From a bacterium (lineage in GTDB: Bacteria > SZUA-182 > DTGQ01): a DNA stretch of 64,000 nt. Where the stretch lies: positions 62,001 to 126,000 of the forward strand of contig JBFLZW010000030.1 of the NCBI GenBank assembly GCA_040755755.1, given 5' to 3'. Both the position numbers and the translations under genes were made by a program. How positions within the stretch are numbered: the stretch's first letter is position 1; the number at the start of each line of letters is the position of its first letter. Below are positions 37,175 to 45,446 of the stretch, in pieces. Under the pieces are notes generated by a model, which was given only the letters and a program-made list of their open reading frames with translations, was not told the origin of the DNA and made no database searches.

Positions 37175-38905
37175 TTAATGCCTATTGAGCCAATAGCCAT
37201 TGGTTATGGGCATGCGCCGGTCCCTGCCGAAGGCTTTGGGAGTGATCTTGATGCCTGGCGGGGCCTGACGGCGCTTGTATTCATTTCGGTCAACCATGGT
37301 CAAGACCCGCCTGACCATCTCCGGGTCATAGCCTGCGGCCACAATTTGTGCCAGGGACTCATCCTTTTCGATATAGCGCCGCAGGATGGCATCCAGCAGA
37401 GGGTAGGGAGGGAGCACATCCTGATCTTTCTGGTTGGGAGCAAGCTCAGCCGTGGGCGGACGGTCCAGGATGGTTTGGGGTATCAGGTCATAGCCTGCTT
37501 TCTTGTTCCGGTATCTGGACAGGTGGTAGACCAGGGTCTTGGGCACATCCTTGATGGCCGCAAATCCACCGGCCATATCGCCATAGATGGTGCAGTAGCC
37601 GACACTGGTTTCGCTCTTGTTGCCGGTGGTCAATACCAGCCAGCCGAATTTGTTCGACAGGGCCATCAGCAGATTGCCCCTGATCCGCGCCTGGAGGTTC
37701 TCTTCGGTCACATCGGGCGGATGGTGGCAGAAGATTTCGGCAAGGCCCCGCAGATATGTCTGATGGATGTCCTGAATCGGAAGCTCAAGGTGCTGAATAT
37801 GCAGGTTATCAGCCACCCGCCGGGCATCCCCCTGGGTTTCAGGAGAGGAAAACTGGGAGGGCATGATCACTCCGACAACATTCTCACTTCCGAGGGCATC
37901 TGCGGCCAGAGTGGCGGTCAGGGCAGAGTCAACACCTCCGCTCAGGCCAATGGCCACTTTCCGGAAGTTGTTTTTCCGCACGTAATCCCGGATTCCCAGG
38001 AGCAGTGCCTGGTAAACCTCAGCCAGAGGAGAAAGGCAGGCAGGTTTGCGGGGAGGAATAGGGTCGCGATGCTCTTCAACGGCTATCGGCAGGGAGAGCC
38101 TTTGAACCGCATACTCTTCCTTCGTCGGCCTCTGTGCCTGCCGGATGGTTCGGGTGCGAACCAGGGCGGCTACCTCAAAGTCAACCAACAGCAGTTCCTC
38201 CTCGAAAGATTTGCCCCTGGCCAGAATATGTCCTTCAGGATTCAAAACAAAACTGTGCCCATCGAAAACCAGCTCATCCTGTCCGCCTACCAGATTGGTA
38301 TAAGCCAGAAAGACCTGATTTTCCCTGGCCATCCTGCCGAACAGACGCTCACGAAGGTGCCTTTTGCCCTGATGATAGGGGGAGGAGGAAATATTAATGA
38401 CCAGGTCAGCCCCCTGGCGGCTCAACTGCCCGACAATATCCGGGTACCACAGGTCCTCACAGATTGTAATGCCCACGGTGATTCCAGCCATCTCCACCAG
38501 GCAGCACCTGTTCCCTGAGTGAAAGTAGCGCTTTTCGTCAAACACCCCGTAGTTGGGCAGATGAATCTTGTGGTAGATACCCTTGATCTCCTGCTGGCAG
38601 ATCAGGGCGGCGGCATTATAAACCCTTCCGTCACTTCCCCGGTCGGCAAATCCCACGCAGGCGATGAGGGATCCATCAACAGCCTCCCGGATCTGATGAA
38701 GGATATGGAGATTGTCCTGAATGAAGGAGGGATTCAGGAGCAGGTCTTCGGGGGGATAGCCGCAAATGCACAGCTCCGGAAAGGTCACAATATCCGCACC
38801 TGCCTCTTTGGCCAGGGTAAGGTAATGCAGAATCTTATGCCTGTTGCCCTGGAGGTCCCCGACCATCGGGTTAAGCTGGGCCATAGCCAGACGTACACTG
38901 CTCAT
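37175..38905 (-). CDS. nadE: Glutamine-dependent NAD+ synthetase
   Basis: The 576-residue protein fuses an N-terminal nitrilase-type glutaminase (TFPELCICGYPPEDL, KIHLPNYGVFDE, ITICEDLWYPD with the nucleophile Cys) to a C-terminal NAD synthetase (PP-loop GLSGGVDSALTATL, TTGNKSETSVGY). It amidates nicotinic acid adenine dinucleotide using glutamine. Length and architecture are those of the two-domain NadE form. It stands alone on the minus strand. Confidence 0.95.
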   Translation of the reverse strand: MSSVRLAMAQLNPMVGDLQGNRHKILHYLTLAKEAGADIVTFPELCICGYPPEDLLLNPSFIQDNLHILHQIREAVDGSLIACVGFADRGSDGRVYNAAALICQQEIKGIYHKIHLPNYGVFDEKRYFHSGNRCCLVEMAGITVGITICEDLWYPDIVGQLSRQGADLVINISSSPYHQGKRHLRERLFGRMARENQVFLAYTNLVGGQDELVFDGHSFVLNPEGHILARGKSFEEELLLVDFEVAALVRTRTIRQAQRPTKEEYAVQRLSLPIAVEEHRDPIPPRKPACLSPLAEVYQALLLGIRDYVRKNNFRKVAIGLSGGVDSALTATLAADALGSENVVGVIMPSQFSSPETQGDARRVADNLHIQHLELPIQDIHQTYLRGLAEIFCHHPPDVTEENLQARIRGNLLMALSNKFGWLVLTTGNKSETSVGYCTIYGDMAGGFAAIKDVPKTLVYHLSRYRNKKAGYDLIPQTILDRPPTAELAPNQKDQDVLPPYPLLDAILRRYIEKDESLAQIVAAGYDPEMVRRVLTMVDRNEYKRRQAPPGIKITPKAFGRDRRMPITNGYWLNRH

Positions 38906-39041
38906 TTTCTTCCCTCTGATTGTTCATTCTGATTTTTCGATTCACTGCTCCTTCATTCTACCGTGAACCGCTTTTTGGGGCAAGCCTTTTCCTCCAGCTA
39001 CATCGGCAGCAGGAGAGAAAACAGGATAGGATTAACAGGCT

Positions 39042-40400
39042 TCAGTCCATGAACATGAAAATCCTGGCAAAGCGGTCAGCCATGCTCTCCTTTCTGGTCA
39101 AACCCAATTCCTGGAGTCTTTTGACCAAGAAAGCCTGGAACTGCCGTATATCCTGGGATTCCTTCACGCCCTCAATCATTATCTGACGAATCTGGCTTTC
39201 GGGCATACGGATGGACATGGACCTGATCATTCTTCGCAGCTCGACAATTTTCTGGGCCAGACTTTTTTTGCCGCTGACTATGCGGTCGATGACAGGCAGA
39301 ATATCGCTCTTGATGTTCCGCTTGATAAATTCCTGAAATCCGGACCAGGAATGCATCTTTTCCAGCCCCTCCTGGATCAGGAGCAGCAGGTTTTCTTCAT
39401 CAATCAACGGGTTTTCTTTCTGGATCCTTTTTCTCATCTCGAAGAGGAATAGCTGAATGGGGCTTTTATCCTCCGGTTGACCTGCAAACCGGCTCTTCTT
39501 GGCTTCTCTGAACTCCTCCGCAGCCATGAACTGCGGCACGATCTGCTGGTTTGCCCTTTGCAGTGCCTGCGGGCTCAGCCACTGCGGCAGATATTTTAAA
39601 TACCCGCTCTTGATTATATCGAGCTCAGCCAGATCTTTGCATGCCCGGATAATGGAGCAGATGAACAATGCCGCCGAAATTCCCAGTGATACAACCGCCA
39701 ATCCTCCCACTGCCCACCTGAGGAAATAAGCCATGCGCCAGGCATTCAGGAAAAGCTGAACCGAACACAGCAGGGAAAGCCCGAAAAAGCCCTGTGAGAA
39801 CATGAATTGAATTACCCACCGGGCGCTCATACTGTTGATAAACAGTCCGAGCATATCCTCCCGGTCGATAATTTCGATCAGCTTGGCTTCCCGCTGCAAA
39901 TGAACGGCAAAGGGAGGAGTCTTCACCAAAAACCGGCTGGCTACCAGGCGCAGAAGGTCTGAAGGGTCTTTAAAGCGGTTGATCGCCTCCCAGTCAGTGG
40001 ATGAAAGGATCGAGCCCATTTTGGCTTTCAGGAGGGGATAAAGGGATTCGCCAAAAACGGGATCCGAGGTAATCAGGCCATAACTTTTGGCATTCAGACA
40101 GACCTTAAAGATATAGAGGCTTACCAGGTAGGCTTTGGCCTCGTTGATAGATATTTTTTCCTGGCAATAGTAGGATTTAATGATATTCGGAACGGGGATA
40201 AGGACTTTCTTTTGTTCTCTTCCGAAAATCACCCCTAAAAACTTCGATACATCATACCCGCATACCTCGCTGAGTGCCTTTTGTATCTGTTCCAGCCTGA
40301 GCTCTTCCATCCACGTTTGAAAACGGGCCATATTTGTTCTCAACTGCTCCTTTTGACTTTCCGTTAAGGGATTCATGAGAGATTTCGTGAGTATATCCAT
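39042..40400 (-). CDS. Membrane protein of unknown function
   Basis: This 452-residue protein is not one I recognise. About 190 helical and polar residues precede two or three hydrophobic segments (about 196-265: WVIQFMFSQGFFGLSLL, FLRWAVGGLAVVSLGISAALFICSI). About 180 highly charged helical residues follow, with repeated I-x-R/K motifs near the end. No catalytic motif is visible. A second ATG at codon 9 (MNPLTESQ) is a possible start. Both neighbours are intergenic or unrelated. Confidence 0.6.
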   Translation of the reverse strand: MDILTKSLMNPLTESQKEQLRTNMARFQTWMEELRLEQIQKALSEVCGYDVSKFLGVIFGREQKKVLIPVPNIIKSYYCQEKISINEAKAYLVSLYIFKVCLNAKSYGLITSDPVFGESLYPLLKAKMGSILSSTDWEAINRFKDPSDLLRLVASRFLVKTPPFAVHLQREAKLIEIIDREDMLGLFINSMSARWVIQFMFSQGFFGLSLLCSVQLFLNAWRMAYFLRWAVGGLAVVSLGISAALFICSIIRACKDLAELDIIKSGYLKYLPQWLSPQALQRANQQIVPQFMAAEEFREAKKSRFAGQPEDKSPIQLFLFEMRKRIQKENPLIDEENLLLLIQEGLEKMHSWSGFQEFIKRNIKSDILPVIDRIVSGKKSLAQKIVELRRMIRSMSIRMPESQIRQIMIEGVKESQDIRQFQAFLVKRLQELGLTRKESMADRFARIFMFMD

Positions 40401-41087
40401 AAAAGAGTCTCCGCTCCAATCTCTTCAGCGGTCTTCACTCGGAACCTGATCCAGGATGAAATTTTACCAGGTACTCCTGACAGCCGGAGGCACCTTTTGT
40501 CAGACGCCGGGTGAATGGTGCTGGTTGTAAATATATTCAAGTTCTTTCTCAAAATTCCAGCTTATTGATCTCCTTCCCCCCTAAGTTCGGACGCTGATAT
40601 TCACAATTGAGTTATTTCGTGTACACTATATCTGTCGTCATGATCTCATGTCACCATCTCCACAACTGTGGTCAGGGCTTTGCATTGCAGGTATTCGGAT
40701 AAAAAGCCCGGATAAAACAGGGATAAATTGCCTATAGACCATTAATCAGGCAAAACAGTAGCTTATGCATACTTCGGGCTGGGGGATTTTTGAATCTTAC
40801 TTTTGGACTGCCAATTATTCGGAAGTTGTGAGCTGTTACCATTAACTCAACTCTTCACATAATAGATCAAGGATAAGGCAAAATCAAGGGAAATCACGAG
40901 TCAGTGGATAAGAAGATAAAAGATAAATGTCCGTGGCCTCATCTATCAGTCTCTTATTCTTTTACAAAATCAAATTCTGCTGGTAATATTAAGCAGGTAG
41001 TACTTTTTATGAGATTATGACCAATCGAACAATACATGGGGGTAGCCTGCGCGGCATAGCATGTTATTTTTTCAAGGAGGACGTTCC
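40401..41087. other. Long intergenic region without recognisable gene
   Basis: Almost 690 bp between divergent genes. It is AT-rich in the right half and has no convincing frame. It should hold the promoters of the membrane-protein gene (leftward) and of the small Cys protein gene (rightward). Confidence 0.4.
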
Positions 41088-41336
41088 ATGTCAAGTCAGC
41101 GGAAGAAAGATTATTTTTGTACCCTTGTTTCTGAAGATGTCAAAATCGCCTTGAAAGTCAAACCTTCTCTCAGCCGAAAGCCAACGAATGAACTGTTTAT
41201 CCAATGCAATCAGGTTGATTGCCAGTATGCAGGCCAGAATAGTCCTCCCTGCCCGCTGCAGCTTGATCTCTTCGCTGAAGAGATTGAAAAGAGGGAGGAG
41301 AAGCGAAAAGCCAGAAGAATGGATTTGTGTTATTGA
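41088..41336 (+). CDS. Small conserved-looking Cys-containing protein, unknown
   Basis: Eighty-two residues start at MSSQRKKDYF, after an AAGGAGG ribosome site 7-8 bp upstream; the in-frame ATG at 41061 lacks one. The protein has KVKPSLSRKPTNEL, then four cysteines in CNQVDCQ and PPCPLQ plus one near each end, and a charged helix EEIEKREEKRKARR. The cysteine pattern might bind metal. Family and role are unknown. It precedes the regulator gene at 41668 by 331 bp. Confidence 0.6.
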   Translation: MSSQRKKDYFCTLVSEDVKIALKVKPSLSRKPTNELFIQCNQVDCQYAGQNSPPCPLQLDLFAEEIEKREEKRKARRMDLCY

Positions 41337-41667
41337 ACCAGGAATATCATAAGAGGTTGACGGTCCGAAATCCTGCCGGCCAGGTTCCGCGTGAAACTGG
41401 CACGGCAGCTCTGCGGTGAAAAAGCAGCCCGGTGTATTTTGGCGAAATGAAGAGCGGCCCTTGCGAATGCCAGAGCCCTGAAGCCTCCTGCAACCTCCCC
41501 CAGTCATGCCCGCCATCTCCTGCCCGTAAGCGGCAGAGCTTCCTCATCTTGAAAAATAGTATTTTGATCTCAAAATTATGTTGTAAAATTGGCATAAATA
41601 TAATATAGTAATAGCCTGTAGAAGGCCTGTATAACGCTCTGTGTTACCTAGAAAAGAAGGGGTTCAC
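41337..41667. other. Leader-like intergenic region before the triple-HTH regulator
   Basis: A G/C-rich first half (about 41350-41540) with several short complementary segments gives way to an AT-rich stretch just before the regulator start. I do not recognise a known riboswitch class. It may be a structured leader. Confidence 0.3.
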
Positions 41668-43509
41668 ATGACAAAAAGTCTAAAAGAGAAAATTCTCATT
41701 ATCGATGATGAGACAGAGATCCTCAATTGCCTTTCGCAGATACTGGGAGCGGAAGGCTATACGGTAACCACGACTGATCGGGGAAGCAAGGGACTGGAGC
41801 TTATTACCCACAATCCTCCCGATCTGGTTCTCCTGGATGTCAAGATGCCCGACCTTGATGGGCTGGAAACCCTGAAGAGAATTAAAGAATACGATGAGGA
41901 TATTATCGTTTTTCTCATGACCGCTTATTCTGACATCAGAGATGCGGTGAGAGCGATCAAGGGGGGTGCGCATGACTATTTTTCAAAACCGTTCAACATC
42001 AAAGAGACGAAGGAAAAACTGAGGAAGGCTCTCAAGGAGAAATCCCTGCGGGAAGAAGTGCTGAAGCTGCGCAGGGAGTATTACGGCCGGTCGAAGTTTC
42101 CCAATATTATCACTTCCTCGCCTGCAATGCTCCGGGTCTTCCATGAGCTTGAAAAAGTTGCCCCTTCAGATATTTCCATTCTGATTACCGGCGAGAGCGG
42201 TACGGGGAAAGAACTGGTCGCCAGGGCCATACACGAAAACAGCCCGCGAAAATCAGAGCCGTTCATTCCCGTCGACTGCGCAGCCATTCCCGAGACCCTG
42301 TTCGAGAGTGAGGTCTTCGGACACGAAAAAGGAGCTTACACCAGTGCGGACCAGAAAAGGAATGGCCTGTTTGAGATGGCCCATCGGGGGACTCTGTTTC
42401 TGGATGAGATCGGCAATTTGCAGCCCTCCAGCCAGATCAAGCTTCTGCGAGCGATTCAGGAAAAGAAAATCAAATATATCGGCGGGAAGGAACTGATCGA
42501 TGTCGATGTCCGGATTATTGCCGCTACCAACCTCGATCTTCAGGAGGCCATGCAAAAGTGCGGCTTCCGTCAAGAGCTTTTTTACCGGATCAACCAGTTC
42601 AACATCCACCTTCCTCCTCTGCGGGAGCGGAAAGAGGATATCATCCTCCTGGCCAACTTCTTCCTGGAACGGTCTGTCAGTAAAAATGGCGCCACTGCCA
42701 AAAGCCTGGCCCCGGAGACCATAGAAATCCTTCTTCAATACGATTGGCCGGGAAATATCCGCGAACTGGAAAGCGTCATCCACGGAGCTTCCATTCTGGC
42801 CAGGGATGAAATCCGGCCCGAACACCTTAACTACCGGGTAAAAAGCAAGACCTCTTCCTGGATAAAGTTAACAGTCGATATTCCGGTTAATGCCTCTCTG
42901 AAAAAGGTTATGAAAACCACCGCTGAACAGGTGGAGAGGGCCTATATCCAGAAAACCTTCCTCAAGGCTGAATACAAGAAGTATGAAACCAGCAAACTCC
43001 TTGGCATCGGCCTTAAGACACTCTACGGAAAGCTCAACAAGCATAACCTCTGCCTCAAGTCCAGGGAACCGAATGAGAAAAAGAATGAGCAAATCACCTT
43101 CTCTGCCGGTATGACCCTCCAGGAGGCAGCCTCCCAGGTCAGGGAAAAACTGGAAAAATGGATCATCATCAAAGCCCTCCGTGAGGCAGAGGGGAAAAAA
43201 TATTTCGCTGCCCAAAAACTGAAGGTCGATTATAAGACCCTGTGGCTGAAGTCCAAAAAGTATAAGATTGATAATAAGGCTATTTATGAGGAAGAAGTCC
43301 CCCGTCACTTTCTGGGTGTGGACCTGTGCTGTGAGCTCGGCCTGACTGAAGCCTGTAAGGCTGCCTTATCAGCCATGGAAAAAGAATTGATCCAGAAAAC
43401 CATTGAAAAAACCCACGGCCATAAAACCGAAGCCGCGAAGATCCTGAACATCGATTATAAAACGTTATATAACAAGATCCTGCAGCATGACCTGAATCAA
43501 AGGATCTAA
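41668..43509 (+). CDS. Sigma-54-type response regulator with three C-terminal Fis HTH units
   Basis: The start at MTKSLKEKILIIDDE has an AAGGGGT ribosome site. The receiver (phospho-acceptor D57 in LVLLDVKMPDLDG) is followed by an AAA+ domain (Walker A GESGTGKE near 175, Walker B GTLFLDEIG). The loop reads GAYTSA, not GAFTGA, so sigma-54 contact is doubtful. The C-terminal part holds three related Fis-like HTH units: KYETSKLLGIGLKTLYGKL, KKYFAAQKLKVDYKTLWLK and HKTEAAKILNIDYKTLYNK, at roughly 430-465, 500-532 and 573-611. Normal family members have one. It lies just upstream of a receiver-kinase and the envelope cluster, which it may regulate. Confidence 0.88.
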   Translation: MTKSLKEKILIIDDETEILNCLSQILGAEGYTVTTTDRGSKGLELITHNPPDLVLLDVKMPDLDGLETLKRIKEYDEDIIVFLMTAYSDIRDAVRAIKGGAHDYFSKPFNIKETKEKLRKALKEKSLREEVLKLRREYYGRSKFPNIITSSPAMLRVFHELEKVAPSDISILITGESGTGKELVARAIHENSPRKSEPFIPVDCAAIPETLFESEVFGHEKGAYTSADQKRNGLFEMAHRGTLFLDEIGNLQPSSQIKLLRAIQEKKIKYIGGKELIDVDVRIIAATNLDLQEAMQKCGFRQELFYRINQFNIHLPPLRERKEDIILLANFFLERSVSKNGATAKSLAPETIEILLQYDWPGNIRELESVIHGASILARDEIRPEHLNYRVKSKTSSWIKLTVDIPVNASLKKVMKTTAEQVERAYIQKTFLKAEYKKYETSKLLGIGLKTLYGKLNKHNLCLKSREPNEKKNEQITFSAGMTLQEAASQVREKLEKWIIIKALREAEGKKYFAAQKLKVDYKTLWLKSKKYKIDNKAIYEEEVPRHFLGVDLCCELGLTEACKAALSAMEKELIQKTIEKTHGHKTEAAKILNIDYKTLYNKILQHDLNQRI

Positions 43510-43531
43510 AGCCATCCCATAGTCTTCCCAA

Positions 43532-43590
43532 ACCGCAGGGAGAGAGAAGCCCGGAGGTCATCACCCTGAGCTTTTCTCTGTACCTGCGGT
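43532..43590 (+). terminator. Long hairpin after the triple-HTH regulator
   Basis: ACCGCAGG with GAGAGAGAAG pairs with CTTTTCTCT and CCTGCGGT around a loop of about 20 bases. It begins 23 bp after the stop codon. No T-run follows directly, so it may be a stabilising or Rho-dependent end. Confidence 0.45.
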
Positions 43591-43747
43591 AGTTCCATTC
43601 TCTCTATCTGCAAATTTTTTGCGTAAAAAAATACCCTTATTAGTTCCTGGATAATTGAAAAAAAGACCGACTAGGTGTGTATGAATATATTATAATTTTA
43701 TGCAAAATTGATTAACTATATAACTTAATTCGGTGACCTGAATAGTT

Positions 43748-45010
43748 ATGCTCATTGCCCAGGATCTCATTCGCCCGATAGCGAAAGTACAGAAAAGAGT
43801 TCTCTTGATCGATGACGACCGCTTCATTCTCCATTCTCTCGGTGAAATGCTGTCCATGAAGGGATACCAGGTGATCAAGGCTCAGAGCGCCGAGGAAGGA
43901 TTACAGCACTTTGAAAGGGAAACTCCCCCGATTGTCATGGCTGATATTATGATGCCTGATATGGATGGATTGGAACTACTGCAAAAAATACGGAAGATTA
44001 ACCCCGATGCTGAAGTCATTATGATTACTGCCTATGACCGGGCTGATCTGGCCATTGAGGCCATGCACTTGCAGGCTGCGGATTTTCTGTCCAAACCTAT
44101 CCGTCCCCAGCAGCTTTTCTCCGCAATCAAACGTGCAGAAGACCGGGTCAAAAATAAAAGGAAAATAGCCCAATATATCAGCCGACTTGAACAGGCACTG
44201 GAGGACCGGACCCAAAGGCTTCTTCAGTCCGAAAAGCAGGCTGCGATCGGCAGCAGGGTCAGTGGCATTATCCATAATGTTTCTACACCCCTGGCCGTAG
44301 TTTCAAGCAGGGCAGAGTATCTTGCCGGCAAGCTTGAGGATCTGAAAAATCTGCCGCAAGTCCGGCAAAGTCCGGCTTTGCAGGAAGAAATGGAAAAGCG
44401 GATCGCCGAAGTACATGTCATAGTAAAAAACGCTCAAAAAATTGCCATGATTATTGATACCATCATGACCAAGTCCTACCGGGAACAGTATGAGCAGCTT
44501 GCTCCACTGGATATAAATCAGCTCGTTACCGATGAGCTGGACTTTTTCCAGTCCGATTTATACTTCAAGCACAATATCAAGCTCTCGAAGCATCTTGATC
44601 CCAATCTTCCCAAAGTTAAAATGATTTACAGTCACCTCTCCCAGGTTTTGGATAACCTGTTGAAAAACGCCATCGAAGCGATGTACGATTCTCTGACCAA
44701 AAATTTGACCATCATCACCGAACAGGATGAGCAGAATATCCTGATCAGGGTTCAGGATACCGGATCCGGAATCGCAGCCAAGAACCTGAAAAAAATCTTC
44801 ACTCCGCATTTCACCACCAAAACCTACCGGCCCGCAGGAGGAAAAGAGCCTCTTTCGAGCGGAAGCGGACTTGGGCTCTCTGCCTCCCTCAGCTTTATTC
44901 AATTGTACGGGGGAACAATTCTGGTGAAGAGCAAGCCCAACGAAGGGAGTGAATTCACGGTCGTCATTCCCAAAAATCCCACTCCACCCCCTGGCAGGGG
45001 GGAAGAGTAG
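43748..45010 (+). CDS. Receiver-histidine kinase hybrid (receiver first)
   Basis: The 420-residue protein begins with a receiver domain (DDD pocket, phospho-acceptor D66 in VMADIMMPDMDG, K in LSKPIRP). A coiled linker (ISRLEQALEDRTQRLLQSEKQ) leads to a HisKA-like helix with H176 in IIHNVSTPLAVV, a divergent H-box. The HATPase domain has the N-box QVLDNLLKNAIEAM and DTGSGI and GSGLGLSAS boxes. No membrane segment is seen. The last residues (PTPPPGRGEE) and the stop codon lie in a G/C-rich palindromic repeat. Its substrate may be the regulator upstream. Confidence 0.85.
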   Translation: MLIAQDLIRPIAKVQKRVLLIDDDRFILHSLGEMLSMKGYQVIKAQSAEEGLQHFERETPPIVMADIMMPDMDGLELLQKIRKINPDAEVIMITAYDRADLAIEAMHLQAADFLSKPIRPQQLFSAIKRAEDRVKNKRKIAQYISRLEQALEDRTQRLLQSEKQAAIGSRVSGIIHNVSTPLAVVSSRAEYLAGKLEDLKNLPQVRQSPALQEEMEKRIAEVHVIVKNAQKIAMIIDTIMTKSYREQYEQLAPLDINQLVTDELDFFQSDLYFKHNIKLSKHLDPNLPKVKMIYSHLSQVLDNLLKNAIEAMYDSLTKNLTIITEQDEQNILIRVQDTGSGIAAKNLKKIFTPHFTTKTYRPAGGKEPLSSGSGLGLSASLSFIQLYGGTILVKSKPNEGSEFTVVIPKNPTPPPGRGEE

Positions 45011-45011
45011 A
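44975..45011. repeat. Palindromic G/C-rich repeat forming the kinase C-terminus
   Basis: CCCACTCCACCCCCTGGCAGGGGGGAAGAG-type DNA, with a CCCCCTGGCAGGGGG core palindrome, ends the kinase gene and supplies its last ten residues. It is related to the elements at 25288 and 57304. Confidence 0.55.
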
Positions 45012-45446
45012 AATGGCAATCGAAAATTGACCCGGTGTGATAACGTAAAATTCGCATAAGTCTCCACGTGCAGATCAAGTGTAGATATAGAGCAATAAGG
45101 TTGGGAGCCAGGAGTCAGGAGTCAGAATCCAGAAGAAGGTAAAAGAATCCTTTATCTAATGAAGTTTTTTGGCTCTACCATTTTGAGTGTGCATCAACTT
45201 GATGGTTACTTTCCTTGCGGGAATTCAACATTCGAACACCATAATCCAACTCTTGACATATCACCAGCAGCCGATTTATTATTATAATGTATAATTATAA
45301 TAAGGTAATCGAGGTAATCACCGCCTGATATTGAAAGAATTTGTCACTCATCACCTCACCCAGCCTCAGAACTGGTACTGACTTCCCCCCGAAAAGTGCC
45401 GCGGATGGTTGGCCGGGGAGATATGGCCGCCAGGGAGATTTGATCC
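45011..45446. other. Intergenic region with repeat tract and promoter
   Basis: Some 436 bp holding a GGAGTCAGGAGTCAG tract at 45103-45136 (related to 14719-14792), the promoter at 45253-45282, and an AT-rich imperfect palindrome at about 45276-45302. No coding frame is credible. Confidence 0.5.
45253..45282 (+). promoter_or_regulatory. Probable promoter of the cyclase-CHAT cluster
   Basis: TTGACA (45253-45258) and TATTAT (45277-45282) are 18 bp apart. An AT-rich near-palindrome (TTATTATAAT, then AATTATAATAA) overlaps and follows the -10 box and could be an operator. It lies about 165 bp before the cyclase start. Confidence 0.6.

Noticed and set aside
37079-38518. 479-codon plus-strand ORF antisense to nadE
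   Set aside because: nadE on the minus strand has both catalytic domains intact; the plus-strand product has no recognisable domain and depends on the codon pattern of nadE.
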